Shown in pieces: positions 33,977-42,401 of a stretch of DNA of 48,663 nucleotides (its first letter is position 1; each line of letters begins with the position of its first letter). The notes under the pieces are model-generated. The model did not search any database and was not told the DNA's origin. It was given only the letters and a program-made list of their open reading frames with translations. This stretch comes from Oscillospiraceae bacterium. Its GTDB lineage: Bacteria; Bacillota; Clostridia; Oscillospirales; CAG-272. Position numbers and translations under genes: made by a program. The DNA lies in assembly GCA_015063585.1 (NCBI GenBank), contig SVTW01000011.1, positions 1 through 48,663 on the forward strand. The letters run 5' to 3'.

Positions 33977-34687
33977 ATGCAATACAAAACCGAATTGCAT
34001 GCCCACTCCGCAACCGTCAGCCCCTGCGCGTCGGTAACGCCCGCTCAGCTTGTGGAGCGTTATACCGAGGCGGGCTATACCACCCTTGTTCTCACCGAGC
34101 ACTACTGCGACTACGTCATCGATCCCGCGGGCGAAACGTGGGAAGAAAAAACAGAACACTATCTTTCGGGCTACCGCGCCTTGAAACATGCGGCAAAGGA
34201 TCGCTTGCAGATCCTGCTCGGTTGTGAGCTGCGTTTTCTCGGATCGCAAAACGACTATCTGGTGTTTGGTATGGACGAGCAATTTCTGCTCACCCATCCC
34301 GCGCTTCATCACATGACCCCCGAAACATTTTCCAGCTTTGCGCGTGAAAACAGTCTGCTGTTCGTTCAGGCACACCCCTACCGCCGCGGTATGGATCGCA
34401 TCGATCCCACGCTTCTTGACGGTATGGAGGTCTTCAACGGACACCCCGACCACAACTCACACAATCTCAAGGCGCTTGCTACAGCCGATCGGTATGGGCT
34501 GATCCGCACGTCGGGAAGCGACTATCACAGTGCAAGCGCATTGCCCGCGGGCGGGATCCGAACGAGTGACCCCATCACCTCAATGTCGCAATTGCTCGAC
34601 ATTTTGCGCAGCGGTAATTACACGCTGATCTGCTCCGGAAAAAATGCCGCGCGCGACGGCTTGACCGATATGCCCGCGAAATCATGA
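33977..34687 (+). CDS. PHP-domain phosphoesterase
   Basis: A 236-aa protein with the PHP metal-binding motifs ELHAHSATVSP (His8, His10), TEHYCDYV, FVQAHPYRRG and SGSDYHSA. PHP proteins hydrolyse phosphoesters such as histidinol phosphate or 3'-5' phosphoadenosine compounds; the substrate cannot be read from the sequence. It lies directly before the uracil-DNA glycosylase gene (19 nt), and the two are probably co-transcribed. Confidence 0.85.
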   Translation: MQYKTELHAHSATVSPCASVTPAQLVERYTEAGYTTLVLTEHYCDYVIDPAGETWEEKTEHYLSGYRALKHAAKDRLQILLGCELRFLGSQNDYLVFGMDEQFLLTHPALHHMTPETFSSFARENSLLFVQAHPYRRGMDRIDPTLLDGMEVFNGHPDHNSHNLKALATADRYGLIRTSGSDYHSASALPAGGIRTSDPITSMSQLLDILRSGNYTLICSGKNAARDGLTDMPAKS

Positions 34688-34706
34688 TGATAACGGAGGA
34701 ATTGAT

Positions 34707-35270
34707 ATGGAAAACACGTTAGAGGCGCTTGCCGCGCGCTGTGCGGACTGCCAAAAATGCGCACTCGGACAAACACGCACCAACCTCGTATTCGGAACGG
34801 GAAATCCCCATGCGGATCTGATGTTTGTGGGCGAGGCTCCGGGGGAACAGGAGGATCTTACGGGAACGCCTTTTGTCGGCCGCGCAGGTCAATTGCTTGA
34901 CAAATTCCTTTATGCGGTTGATATTGAACGAAAAGACGTTTACATCGCCAATATTTTAAAATGCCGTCCTCCGAAGAATCGCGATCCTCTACCCGAGGAG
35001 GAGGACGCCTGCATCGGCTATCTGCGCGAGCAGGTTCGCCTGATCCGCCCGAAGGTGATCGTTTGCCTGGGTCGGATCGCCGCAATGAAGCTGATCAAGC
35101 CCGATTTCAAGATCACAAAAGAACACGGCACGTGGTTTGAAAAGGGCAACTACCTGATGACGGCTGTTTATCACCCCGCTGCTCTTTTGCGCGATCCCCG
35201 CAAGAAAGAGGACATGCTGGAAGATATGAAGCGCATCAAGGCAAAGCTTGACGAAACGGAGGCAATATAA
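34707..35270 (+). CDS. Uracil-DNA glycosylase, type 4-like (Fe-S)
   Basis: A 187-aa enzyme that removes uracil from DNA. Motifs are GEAPGEQEDLTGTPFVG (motif 1) and YHPAALLR (motif 2). Four cysteines, two in CADCQKC and others in LKCRPP and VICLG-like VIVCLG, fit the 4Fe-4S cluster of families 4 and 5. GGAGGA precedes the ATG. It is part of a run of short-spaced plus-strand genes. Confidence 0.92.
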   Translation: MENTLEALAARCADCQKCALGQTRTNLVFGTGNPHADLMFVGEAPGEQEDLTGTPFVGRAGQLLDKFLYAVDIERKDVYIANILKCRPPKNRDPLPEEEDACIGYLREQVRLIRPKVIVCLGRIAAMKLIKPDFKITKEHGTWFEKGNYLMTAVYHPAALLRDPRKKEDMLEDMKRIKAKLDETEAI

Positions 35271-35272
35271 GC

Positions 35273-36220
35273 TTGAATTTTCCCGCGTTACTTTCGATCA
35301 TGGTCACCCTTTTTCTACTCATGATCTGCGGCTTTATTTGCCGAAAAACCAATATAATTGATACCGCATCCTCCAAGGCACTCTCACGGCTGATCGTTTC
35401 GGTTGGTCAACCAATGATGATCGTCTCGGCGCTTGCCAATGCGGAGTACAGTGCGGAAAATCTCACCATTGCATGGCAAACAACGGTTATCAGCTTTGTG
35501 ATCCATGCGCTGATTGCGCTGATCGCCTATCTGATCTGCCGCCGACACAACCGCGTGGATCAAATGAAGATCTTTGAATTTTCCTTGGTGTTTGCCAATT
35601 GCGGATTTATCGGATTTCCGATCCTCGATTCGATCCTCGGCGAGGGAAAAGGCAGCTTTATGGGCGCCTTTTACGTCATCGCGTTCCATCTGTTTCTTTG
35701 GACTTGGGGTATCATCATTCTCGCGCGCGGACGTGAGGACATCCGAATGACACCCAAAAAAGCTCTCCTCAATTACGGAACGGTGCCCTGCGCCATCGGA
35801 ATTGCGCTTTATTTGCTCAAGGCGGTGTTCGTGCTTCCCGAGTCGGTTGGAAAATTCATGTCCTATCTCGGAAATCTCTGCACACCGATCTCGGTACTGA
35901 TCACGGGCGCGTTGCTTGCAACCATCGCGCTTCCGAAAATGCTGACCAACGCAAAGCTTTATCTGCATTCCGCAATCAAGCTGATCGCATTTCCTGTGCT
36001 GATCTGTCTGCTTGCCAAGCTTTGCGGACTCAGCGAAACCTACATCCTGATGGCAACCGCAATGGCGGGAGTGCCAAGCGCGGCTACCATCACCATGCTT
36101 GCCGAGCTCTATGACATTGAACCCGGCTATGCTTCTCAAACGGTGGGAATGACGTCGGTTCTCTCCACCGCTACCCTTCCCGTTGTGATGCTCTTTGCGC
36201 AATGGATCACGTCACTCTGA
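35273..36220 (+). CDS. AEC-family (auxin efflux carrier-like) transporter
   Basis: A 315-aa membrane protein with ten hydrophobic segments in two halves, typical of AEC transporters, which in bacteria move organic acids such as malate. The start is a TTG at 35273, with GGAGG 10 nt upstream inside the end of the glycosylase gene. Family features include VSVGQPMMIVSAL near the start and FANCGFIGFPILDSILG in the middle. The substrate is unknown. Confidence 0.88.
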   Translation: MNFPALLSIMVTLFLLMICGFICRKTNIIDTASSKALSRLIVSVGQPMMIVSALANAEYSAENLTIAWQTTVISFVIHALIALIAYLICRRHNRVDQMKIFEFSLVFANCGFIGFPILDSILGEGKGSFMGAFYVIAFHLFLWTWGIIILARGREDIRMTPKKALLNYGTVPCAIGIALYLLKAVFVLPESVGKFMSYLGNLCTPISVLITGALLATIALPKMLTNAKLYLHSAIKLIAFPVLICLLAKLCGLSETYILMATAMAGVPSAATITMLAELYDIEPGYASQTVGMTSVLSTATLPVVMLFAQWITSL

Positions 36221-36246
36221 TCTGCCGAAAAACGTTACTTAAATTC

Positions 36247-36285
36247 AAAGATGCCGCAAATGCGAAATGCATTTGCGGCATCTTT
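36247..36285. terminator. Bidirectional terminator between AEC gene and fhs
   Basis: A perfect 17-bp stem (AAAGATGCCGCAAATGC and complement) with a 5-nt loop, T-rich on the plus side. It separates convergent genes. Confidence 0.88.
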
Positions 36286-36301
36286 ATTTATTTTCGTTCA
36301 A

Positions 36302-37972
36302 TCAGAACAGGCCCGAGATCTTACCGTTTTCGTCCACGTCGATCTTTTCAGCTGCGGGAACCTTGGGAAGACCCGGCATAGTCATAATATCGCCCGTGAG
36401 CGCAACCACAAAGCCAGCACCTGCGCTGATCTTTACGTTTCGTACGGTCACGGTAAAGCCTTCGGGTGCGCCCGGTTTGGTGGGGTCATCCGAGAAGCTG
36501 TACTGCGTTTTTGCCATACAAACAGGGCAACGGTCAAAGCCGAGCGCAGTAAGCTGCGCGATCTGCTTCTTTGCGGCAGGCAGGAAGGATACACCCGCAC
36601 CGCCGTAAACCTTTTTCACAATTGCCTCGATCTTCTCCTCAATGGTGCAATCGAGCTCATAGGAGAAGCTGAAATCGCCCCGCTCTTCCTCGCAAAGGCG
36701 AACCACCTCGCGTGCAAGTGCCTCGCCACCCTTACCGCCTTCTGCCCATACGGTAGAAAGCACGGTGTTTACACCAAGCTCGCGGCACTTGCGAATGACA
36801 AGCTCCACCTCGGCATCGGTATCGGTGGGGAAACGGTTCACTGCTACCACACAGGGAAGCTTATATACGTTGCGGATGTTGGAAACGTGACGAAGCAGGT
36901 TGGGCAGTCCCTTTTCCAGTGCCTCGAGATTCTCGGTTCCAAGCTCGGTCTTTGCAACACCGCCGTGCATCTTGAGCGCGCGAATGGTTGCGACCATAAC
37001 AACCGCCGAGGGAGTCAGACCCGCCATACGGCACTTAATATCAAGGAACTTTTCCGCGCCGAGATCGGCTCCAAAGCCTGCCTCGGTAACGGCATAGTCA
37101 CCCAACTTCATTGCCATACGCGTCGCGATAACGGAGTTGCATCCGTGTGCGATGTTTGCGAAAGGACCGCCGTGTACAAACGCGGGGGTGCCTTCCAGCG
37201 TTTGAACCAGGTTGGGCTTGAGCGCGTCCTTAAGCAGAGCCGCCATTGCGCCGACAGCACCGAGCTGACCCGCGGTTACCGGCTTTTCATCATAGGTATA
37301 GGCAACCACAATGCGCGAGAGTCTCTCCTTGAGATCGGTAATCGAGCTTGCGAGACAGAATACAGCCATAATTTCGGAGGCAACCGTAATATCGTATCCG
37401 TCCTCACGCGGAACACCGTTCACTCGTCCGCCAAGACCGTCGGTTACAAAACGGAGCTGACGGTCGTTCATATCCACGCAACGCTTCCAGGTGATGCGTC
37501 TGGGGTCAATGTTCAGCGCATTGCCCTGATAGATGTGGTTATCGAGCATTGCCGCGAGCAGGTTATTTGCCGCGCCGATTGCGTGGAAGTCACCCGTAAA
37601 GTGCAGGTTGATATCCTCCATGGGAACCACCTGCGCCCAGCCACCGCCTGCCGCGCCGCCTTTGATACCGAACACAGGACCGAGAGAAGGCTCACGAAGT
37701 GCGACCATTACGTTCTTTCCGATGCGGCTCAAACCGTCGGCAAGTCCGATCGTGGTGGTGGTTTTTCCCTCACCCGCGGGGGTGGGGGTGATAGCGGTTA
37801 CAAGAATCAGCTTGCCGTCCGCTCTTTTGCTGTCCTTAAGCAACGAATAATCAACCTTGGCTTTGTACTTACCGTACTGCTCCAGGTAGTTGTCCTCAAT
37901 GCCTGCAACCTTTGCAATGTCCACAATGGGCTTCATTTCAACAGATTGCGCAATTTCGATATCGGTCATCAT
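36302..37972 (-). CDS. fhs: Formate-tetrahydrofolate ligase
   Basis: A 556-aa enzyme that makes 10-formyl-tetrahydrofolate from formate, ATP and tetrahydrofolate, feeding purine synthesis and, in acetogens, the Wood-Ljungdahl pathway. The ATP site is [34 protein letters not shown] and [16 protein letters not shown] are conserved blocks. Length is typical. CGGAGG precedes the ATG pair. No other one-carbon genes are adjacent. Confidence 0.97.
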   Translation of the reverse strand: MMTDIEIAQSVEMKPIVDIAKVAGIEDNYLEQYGKYKAKVDYSLLKDSKRADGKLILVTAITPTPAGEGKTTTTIGLADGLSRIGKNVMVALREPSLGPVFGIKGGAAGGGWAQVVPMEDINLHFTGDFHAIGAANNLLAAMLDNHIYQGNALNIDPRRITWKRCVDMNDRQLRFVTDGLGGRVNGVPREDGYDITVASEIMAVFCLASSITDLKERLSRIVVAYTYDEKPVTAGQLGAVGAMAALLKDALKPNLVQTLEGTPAFVHGGPFANIAHGCNSVIATRMAMKLGDYAVTEAGFGADLGAEKFLDIKCRMAGLTPSAVVMVATIRALKMHGGVAKTELGTENLEALEKGLPNLLRHVSNIRNVYKLPCVVAVNRFPTDTDAEVELVIRKCRELGVNTVLSTVWAEGGKGGEALAREVVRLCEEERGDFSFSYELDCTIEEKIEAIVKKVYGGAGVSFLPAAKKQIAQLTALGFDRCPVCMAKTQYSFSDDPTKPGAPEGFTVTVRNVKISAGAGFVVALTGDIMTMPGLPKVPAAEKIDVDENGKISGLF

Positions 37973-38006
37973 ATTTTCAAAACCTCCGAAAAATATTTTA
38001 CACTAA

Positions 38007-38035
38007 ATTATACCACATTTTCGACTTTTTGTCCA
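38007..38035 (-). promoter_or_regulatory. Promoter of fhs
   Basis: On the minus strand TGGACA, 17 nt and TATAAT, 34 nt upstream of the gene. Confidence 0.7.
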
Positions 38036-38095
38036 TACCTTTTCTTTTTTTTACGCATTTTCGGGGGTTTGAACAAAAAAATGATACAAAGAGAA

Positions 38096-38139
38096 TGGAG
38101 TCAGTGCCGTAAGCCTTGACTCCTTCCCTATTTTTTTGG
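38096..38139. terminator. Terminator after the metal ATPase gene
   Basis: GGAGTCA pairs with TGACTCC around a 13-nt loop. A run of seven T follows on the plus strand; on the minus strand the tail is weaker. It lies between fhs and the end of the ATPase operon. Confidence 0.5.
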
Positions 38140-38165
38140 TCAGATTGTGAAATCTTGTCAAACAT

Positions 38166-40043
38166 TTAACGGGTGATTCGATATCGCAGTGTCCGCATTG
38201 CGTTCAGAATCGCGATGACCGCAACTCCAACGTCCGCAAAGGTTGCCGCCCACATATTGGTCATATTAAACAGACTTAACGCAAGGAAAAAGAGCTTTAT
38301 CCCCAATGCGAAAACCGTGTTTTGGACCACGATCCGCCTTGTAAAACGCGCTATGGAAATTGCATCGGCGATCCTTGCGGGATTATCGTCCATCAAAACC
38401 ACGTCCGCCGCCTCGATCGCGGCATCGGCACCCAACACCCCCATCGCGATTCCAACGTCGGCGCGTGCGAGAACGGGCGCATCATTGATGCCATCCCCCA
38501 CAAACGCGAGCGTCTTCTTTTTCTCCCGCAAGAGCCTTTCCATGCAGGCTACCTTATCCTGCGGCAAAAGCTCGGCGTGATAGGCATCAAGCCCCAGCCG
38601 TTCGGCAACGGCGCGTGCGGAAGCCGCACGGTCGCCCGAAAGCATCGCAAGCCTTTGCACGCCGTTCTCACGCAACCGTGAGATCGCGCTATCCGCGCCT
38701 TTTTTGATCCGGTCGGAAATGAGCGCAGTACCAAGCCAAACACCGTCGGCGGCAACATAAATGACACTTCCCTCCTCAGCGTTCCACTCGGAAAAAGAAA
38801 TCTCCTCCGCTCGCATCAGCGCGGCATTTCCAACCAAAACGCGACTGCCCTCAATCTGCGCATACAGCCCCAGCCCTGCCGCCTCCGAGACCTCGGCAAA
38901 TGGGAGCGCGCCGTCGCCCTCCGTCGCCCAAGCGTCCAAGAAAGCCCGCGCGATCGGATGATTGGAATTCTGCTCCGCGGCGGCACAGAATCGCAGCAGG
39001 GTGAAGCGATCAGTCCCTCCCGCAGGATGGACCGCGGCAAGACTGAAACGCCCCTCGGTAAGGGTTCCGGTTTTGTCGAAAACCACGGTATCGGTATCCG
39101 CCAATGCCTCAAGCCAATTCGCGCCCTTGATCAGAACACCGTGACGCGACGCACACCCCAAGCCGCCGAAATAGGAAAGCGGGATCGAGATCACAAGCGC
39201 GCAGGGGCAGGAGACCACCAAGAAAATGAGCGCCGTGTGCAACCAACGCTGCCAATCCCCCGTGAGGATCGAAGGGATCACCGCCAAAAGAAACGCCACA
39301 AGCACCACACAAGGGGTATACCAATGCGCGAATTTTGTTACGGCATTCTCCGCCTTTGATTTTACCAAAGCGGAGTTTTCTACAAGCTCCAATATTTTGG
39401 AGACCGTGGACTCCGCAAAGGGCTTTTTGACCGTCAACCAAAGCGGCGACGTTAAATTCACGCAACCGCTCGCCGCCTCATCGCCCTTGCCCACGGCGCG
39501 CGGAACCGCCTCACCGGTGAGGGAAACCGTATTTAATTCACTCGTCCCCCGCAAAATAACACCGTCAAGCGGGATCCGCTCTCCCGGGCGCACCAGAATG
39601 GTCTCTCCTATCGCGACCTCCTCCGGATCCACCACATACTCGGTTTCGTTTCGGATCACGCGCGCTTCGTCGGGGCGGATCTCCATTAAGGCAGCGATCG
39701 AACGGCGGCTGTTTCCAACCGCGATGCTCTGAAACAGCTCTCCAACCTGATAAAAGAGCATCACAAACACCGCTTCGGGATATTCGGCAAGCACCAACGC
39801 CCCCACCGTTGCAATGCACATCAAAAAATTTTCATCTAAAAGCTGTCCGTGCGCGACGTTGAGGATCGCCTTGCGCCACACATCCCATCCAACAAAAAAA
39901 TAAGGGATCAGAAAAAGCGGCAGTTGTATATACCAAACAGCAGGAAGGATCCGCAAGAGCAGCCCTGCACTTAACGCGACAAAAATGCCGCTTGCGACAA
40001 GAATACGGCGAAACGTGCGCCGCTGACCTTTCGTTAGCTTCAT
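38166..40043 (-). CDS. cadA: P1B-type heavy-metal-exporting ATPase (Zn/Cd type)
   Basis: A 625-aa P-type ATPase that pumps metal ions out of the cell. Metal-binding Cys279 and Cys281 lie in the membrane motif SCPCALVIS, as in Zn/Cd/Pb pumps. The phosphorylated residue is Asp323 in FDKTGTLTEG. The HP pair (NSNHPIARAF) and GDGINDAPVLARADVGIAMG are present. Unlike most CadA/ZntA proteins it has no N-terminal metal-binding domain; a separate 73-aa HMA protein is encoded 14 nt upstream. The ATG is preceded by a weak AGG, so translation is probably coupled to the HMA gene. Confidence 0.92.
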   Translation of the reverse strand: MKLTKGQRRTFRRILVASGIFVALSAGLLLRILPAVWYIQLPLFLIPYFFVGWDVWRKAILNVAHGQLLDENFLMCIATVGALVLAEYPEAVFVMLFYQVGELFQSIAVGNSRRSIAALMEIRPDEARVIRNETEYVVDPEEVAIGETILVRPGERIPLDGVILRGTSELNTVSLTGEAVPRAVGKGDEAASGCVNLTSPLWLTVKKPFAESTVSKILELVENSALVKSKAENAVTKFAHWYTPCVVLVAFLLAVIPSILTGDWQRWLHTALIFLVVSCPCALVISIPLSYFGGLGCASRHGVLIKGANWLEALADTDTVVFDKTGTLTEGRFSLAAVHPAGGTDRFTLLRFCAAAEQNSNHPIARAFLDAWATEGDGALPFAEVSEAAGLGLYAQIEGSRVLVGNAALMRAEEISFSEWNAEEGSVIYVAADGVWLGTALISDRIKKGADSAISRLRENGVQRLAMLSGDRAASARAVAERLGLDAYHAELLPQDKVACMERLLREKKKTLAFVGDGINDAPVLARADVGIAMGVLGADAAIEAADVVLMDDNPARIADAISIARFTRRIVVQNTVFALGIKLFFLALSLFNMTNMWAATFADVGVAVIAILNAMRTLRYRITR

Positions 40044-40057
40044 GACAAGGACCTGTT

Positions 40058-40279
40058 TTATTTTACGATCACCGAGCAGTCGGGATCCACGCGCTTGACC
40101 GCCTCACAAGCAAGACGCACAACCTCGTCCCATTTCTCGTCCTCAGCCTCCAGCACAAGCTTTTGCGCGAAAAAGCTGACGGTTGCACTTTGCACGCCGT
40201 CAATCTTTAAAATCAGGCGCTCCATTTTTGCGGCACAGTTTGCACAGTCAAGATCATTCATCGAAAATGTTTTTTTCAT
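40058..40279 (-). CDS. Stand-alone heavy-metal-associated (HMA) domain protein
   Basis: A 73-aa ferredoxin-like HMA domain. The metal-binding motif is DLDCANCAAKME (Cys12 and Cys15), with the acidic residue typical of Zn/Cd-binding rather than copper-binding versions. AAAGGG precedes the ATG. It lies between the regulator and the ATPase, which lacks its own HMA domain, so it probably acts as the pump's detached metal-loading domain or chaperone. Confidence 0.9.
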   Translation of the reverse strand: MKKTFSMNDLDCANCAAKMERLILKIDGVQSATVSFFAQKLVLEAEDEKWDEVVRLACEAVKRVDPDCSVIVK

Positions 40280-40325
40280 AGCGATTCCCTTTCAAATTAT
40301 AAATAAATTTCAGTTATTGCAATGT

Positions 40326-40682
40326 TTATTCGCGAACGTGATCCATTCCCTGCCCGAGAATTGCGTGAATGTGATCGTCCGCGAGCGAATAGAAAACGGT
40401 TTTCCCCGCGCGGCGGAATTTGACCAGCCTTGCCTGCTTGAGCACGCGAAGCTGATGCGAAATTGCCGAAATATTCATGCCCAAAAGCTGAGCGATATCG
40501 CAAACACAAAGCTCGGTTTCAAAGAGCACGTACAAAATGCGAATACGTGTGCTGTCTCCAAACACCTTAAAAAGCTCGGAAAGTGCAAACAGCTCCTCGT
40601 CATTCGGGCATTGTCCATCCGCATGCGCGATGCGGTCGGGATGGATCTCCGCACACCTGCATTGCGGCGCAATTTCCTTCAT
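40326..40682 (-). CDS. cadC: ArsR/SmtB-family metal sensor, CadC-like
   Basis: A 118-aa winged-helix repressor. It combines the CadC alpha3N thiol site (ELCVCDIAQLLG, plus N-terminal CRC) with the SmtB/CzrA alpha5 zinc site: DDHIHAILGQGMDHVRE holds the Asp, His, His and Glu in the right spacing. It would release DNA when Cd, Pb or Zn binds. GGAGGGG precedes the ATG at 40682; the open frame reaches a GTG upstream. A palindromic operator overlaps its promoter. First gene of the efflux operon. Confidence 0.9.
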   Translation of the reverse strand: MKEIAPQCRCAEIHPDRIAHADGQCPNDEELFALSELFKVFGDSTRIRILYVLFETELCVCDIAQLLGMNISAISHQLRVLKQARLVKFRRAGKTVFYSLADDHIHAILGQGMDHVRE

Positions 40683-40700
40683 GTTCTCCCCTCCTATCAC

Positions 40701-40716
40701 TTGAACAGTTGTTCAA
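40701..40716 (-). promoter_or_regulatory. CadC/SmtB-type operator
   Basis: A perfect inverted repeat, TTGAAC-AGTT-GTTCAA, over the predicted transcription start of the metal efflux operon. It matches the TGAA...TTCA half-sites bound by ArsR-family sensors. Confidence 0.75.
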
Positions 40717-40721
40717 TTGAT

Positions 40722-40750
40722 ATTTTATCACAAACATTCCGATTTGTCAA
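40722..40750 (-). promoter_or_regulatory. Promoter of the metal efflux operon
   Basis: On the minus strand TTGACA, 17 nt and TAAAAT. The operator lies just downstream of the -10 box. Confidence 0.75.
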
Positions 40751-40800
40751 TCCTTTCTTTTATTTTTTTGATTATTTTTCATCTGAACCGTTTGATTCAA

Positions 40801-40844
40801 AAAAACGCTTTCACTATCATTTTAACGATAGCAAAAGCGTTTTT
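40801..40844. terminator. Terminator after mrp
   Basis: AAAAACGCTTT pairs with AAGCGTTTTT, and inside it CTATC pairs with GATAG. T-tracts are present on both strands. It lies between mrp and the metal efflux promoter. Confidence 0.82.
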
Positions 40845-40898
40845 CATTCTGGTTTTTATGCTGTGCGGAATGCACCTGCCCATTTTTCGATTTTTGGC

Positions 40899-41741
40899 TT
40901 AGTTTGCCTCGATCTTTAATTTTTCAATAATCTTCTGCACCGCCGCATCCATGTAGTCGTTTTCCATCAGCTCCAGCATACCGCGGTCAACAAGTGCGGA
41001 AAGCTTAGGATCCATGGGAATACGCGCAAGAAGATCGTATCCGAAGTTGGCGGCAACCTCCTCTATGTGGCTCTCACCAAACACGCGGATCTCCTTACCG
41101 CAATCGGGGCATTTGATATAGCTCATATTCTCAACCAGACCCAATACGGGAATGTTCATCATATTCGCCATATTTGCCGCCTTGCTCACGATCATCGAAA
41201 CAAGATCCTGCGGGCTGGAAACGATCACGATTCCGTCAAGCGGAAGCGATTGGAAAACGGTAAGCGGTACGTCACCGGTTCCGGGAGGGCAATCGACCAG
41301 GAGCACGTCCGCGTTCCAAATGGTGTCCTTCCAGAATTGCTGAACGGTTCCCGCAATGATCGAGCCGCGCCAAACAACCGGCTTGGTTTCGTCCCCAAGC
41401 AGGAGGTTGACCGACATCACATCGATACCTGTGGTGGTAGAAGGGGGGATCATGCCGTTGTCGTCTCCGTAGACCTCCACGTTTTTCATGCCGAAGGTCT
41501 TGGGGATCGAGGGACCCGTAATGTCAGCGTCCAAAATTCCGACCTTATATCCCTCGCGTTGCAGGAGCACTGCCAGCATAGAGGTGACGAGCGATTTTCC
41601 AACGCCGCCCTTTCCGCTGACCACGCCGATAATATGCTTGACCTCGCTCAAGGGATTGGCGGGGATCAAAAGACTTTCCTGCTTTCTCGACGAGCAATTT
41701 GCCGAGCACGTAGAGCAATCATGTGTACAATTTTCTGTCAT
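40899..41741 (-). CDS. mrp: Mrp/NBP35-family iron-sulfur carrier ATPase
   Basis: A 280-aa deviant P-loop ATPase (VVSGKGGVGKSLVTS, near residue 42) of the Mrp/ApbC/NBP35 group, which binds 4Fe-4S clusters and delivers them to target proteins. The C-terminal cluster motif is KCPDC. The N-terminus has extra cysteines (CTHDCSTCSANC), as in NBP35-like members. DADITGPSIPKTFG and DCPPGTGD are conserved. AGGAC precedes the ATG. It forms a single-gene unit with its own promoter and terminator. Confidence 0.92.
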   Translation of the reverse strand: MTENCTHDCSTCSANCSSRKQESLLIPANPLSEVKHIIGVVSGKGGVGKSLVTSMLAVLLQREGYKVGILDADITGPSIPKTFGMKNVEVYGDDNGMIPPSTTTGIDVMSVNLLLGDETKPVVWRGSIIAGTVQQFWKDTIWNADVLLVDCPPGTGDVPLTVFQSLPLDGIVIVSSPQDLVSMIVSKAANMANMMNIPVLGLVENMSYIKCPDCGKEIRVFGESHIEEVAANFGYDLLARIPMDPKLSALVDRGMLELMENDYMDAAVQKIIEKLKIEAN

Positions 41742-41781
41742 AGTTCTGTCCTCACTTTGATAAACCTATTTTAGCCTCATT

Positions 41782-41810
41782 ATTATACACCCATATCGCG
41801 AAAAATGCAA
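41782..41810 (-). promoter_or_regulatory. Promoter of mrp
   Basis: On the minus strand TTGCAT, 17 nt and TATAAT, about 40 nt upstream of mrp. Confidence 0.7.
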
Positions 41811-42038
41811 GTGAAAAGCAAAATTTATTTTTTACTTTCGATATATTTTGCAAAAGATCGAAAAAAAAGACCGTCTTGCCGCCTGCCCCCGCATCATATA
41901 ATGCGGACAGTTCACGCCGGTAGTGTAAGCGGGGCGCGACAAATGCTTCGTCGATTGTATCCTGCTTCAAAATGAAAGGTCGCTTTTCATGTCTTTTAGA
42001 ATAACTTTTAAATTATGGTAGCATATGATAGGATATTC

Positions 42039-42067
42039 TTGACAAGCATTTTTGTATATGGTATAAT
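42039..42067 (+). promoter_or_regulatory. Consensus promoter of the PQ-loop/esterase pair
   Basis: TTGACA, 17 nt and TATAAT, a perfect match, 31 nt before the first gene. Confidence 0.85.
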
Positions 42068-42098
42068 AGCTCCACAAACCAAGAGGAGTTTTCAAAAT

Positions 42099-42401
42099 AT
42101 GGCAGAATTATTGGAAATTTTAATGATCGTCAGCTTCGGGGCGTCCTGGCCCATGAACGTGCTGAAATCCTGGCGCGCAAGGAGCGCCAAAGGCAAAAGT
42201 GTTGCGTTTCTTTGTCTGATTATCGCGGGCTACATCGCGGGCATTGCTTCCAAGCTGGTAAATGAGACCTATATGGCAAGCTTTGCAAGCAAATGGTACG
42301 TTTTGTTTTTCTACTGCTTGAACCTACTCATGGTTTCGGCAGACCTTTGCATTTATTTTCGAAACCGCGCGCTTGACAAAAGGCAGGAGGTGGCGAGATG
42401 A
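42099..42401 (+). CDS. Small PQ-loop/SemiSWEET-like membrane protein
   Basis: A 100-aa protein with three hydrophobic segments (about 4-20, 38-55 and 68-87). The segment GASWPMNVLKSWRARSAKGK resembles the PQ-loop motif (P-Q then R..S.KG.S), with Met-Asn in place of the glutamine. Three-helix PQ-loop proteins dimerise to form small sugar or metabolite channels. AGAGGAG precedes the ATG at 42099. It overlaps the esterase gene by 4 nt (ATGA). The substrate is unknown. Confidence 0.7.
   Translation: MAELLEILMIVSFGASWPMNVLKSWRARSAKGKSVAFLCLIIAGYIAGIASKLVNETYMASFASKWYVLFFYCLNLLMVSADLCIYFRNRALDKRQEVAR

Larger units (their letters stand above)
41742..42098. other. Gene-free spacer with structured segment
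   Basis: Besides the mrp promoter and the promoter for the PQ-loop gene, a GC-rich, palindrome-rich stretch lies at about 41865-41970. It includes CCGCAT/ATGCGG, a competing GCCCCGC/GCGGGGGC pair and an oligo-T run on the minus strand. A 72-codon frame here starts only at TTG without a ribosome site, so I do not call it a gene. Confidence 0.5.

Noticed and set aside
32186-34453. A 755-codon minus-strand frame across gpmI and the PHP gene
   Set aside because: It spans two unrelated real genes on the other strand, has no ribosome site and resembles no family.
36251-38119. A 622-codon plus-strand frame across fhs
   Set aside because: Antisense shadow of the highly conserved fhs gene.
41752-41970. 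A 72-codon minus-strand frame between mrp and the PQ-loop gene
   Set aside because: It starts only at TTG without a ribosome site and runs through hairpin-rich sequence and the mrp promoter.
41865-41985. ZTP (pfl) riboswitch in the mrp upstream region
   Set aside because: CCGCCTG and ACCGGC fragments recall the motif, but they lie on opposite strands and in the wrong order relative to any downstream gene.
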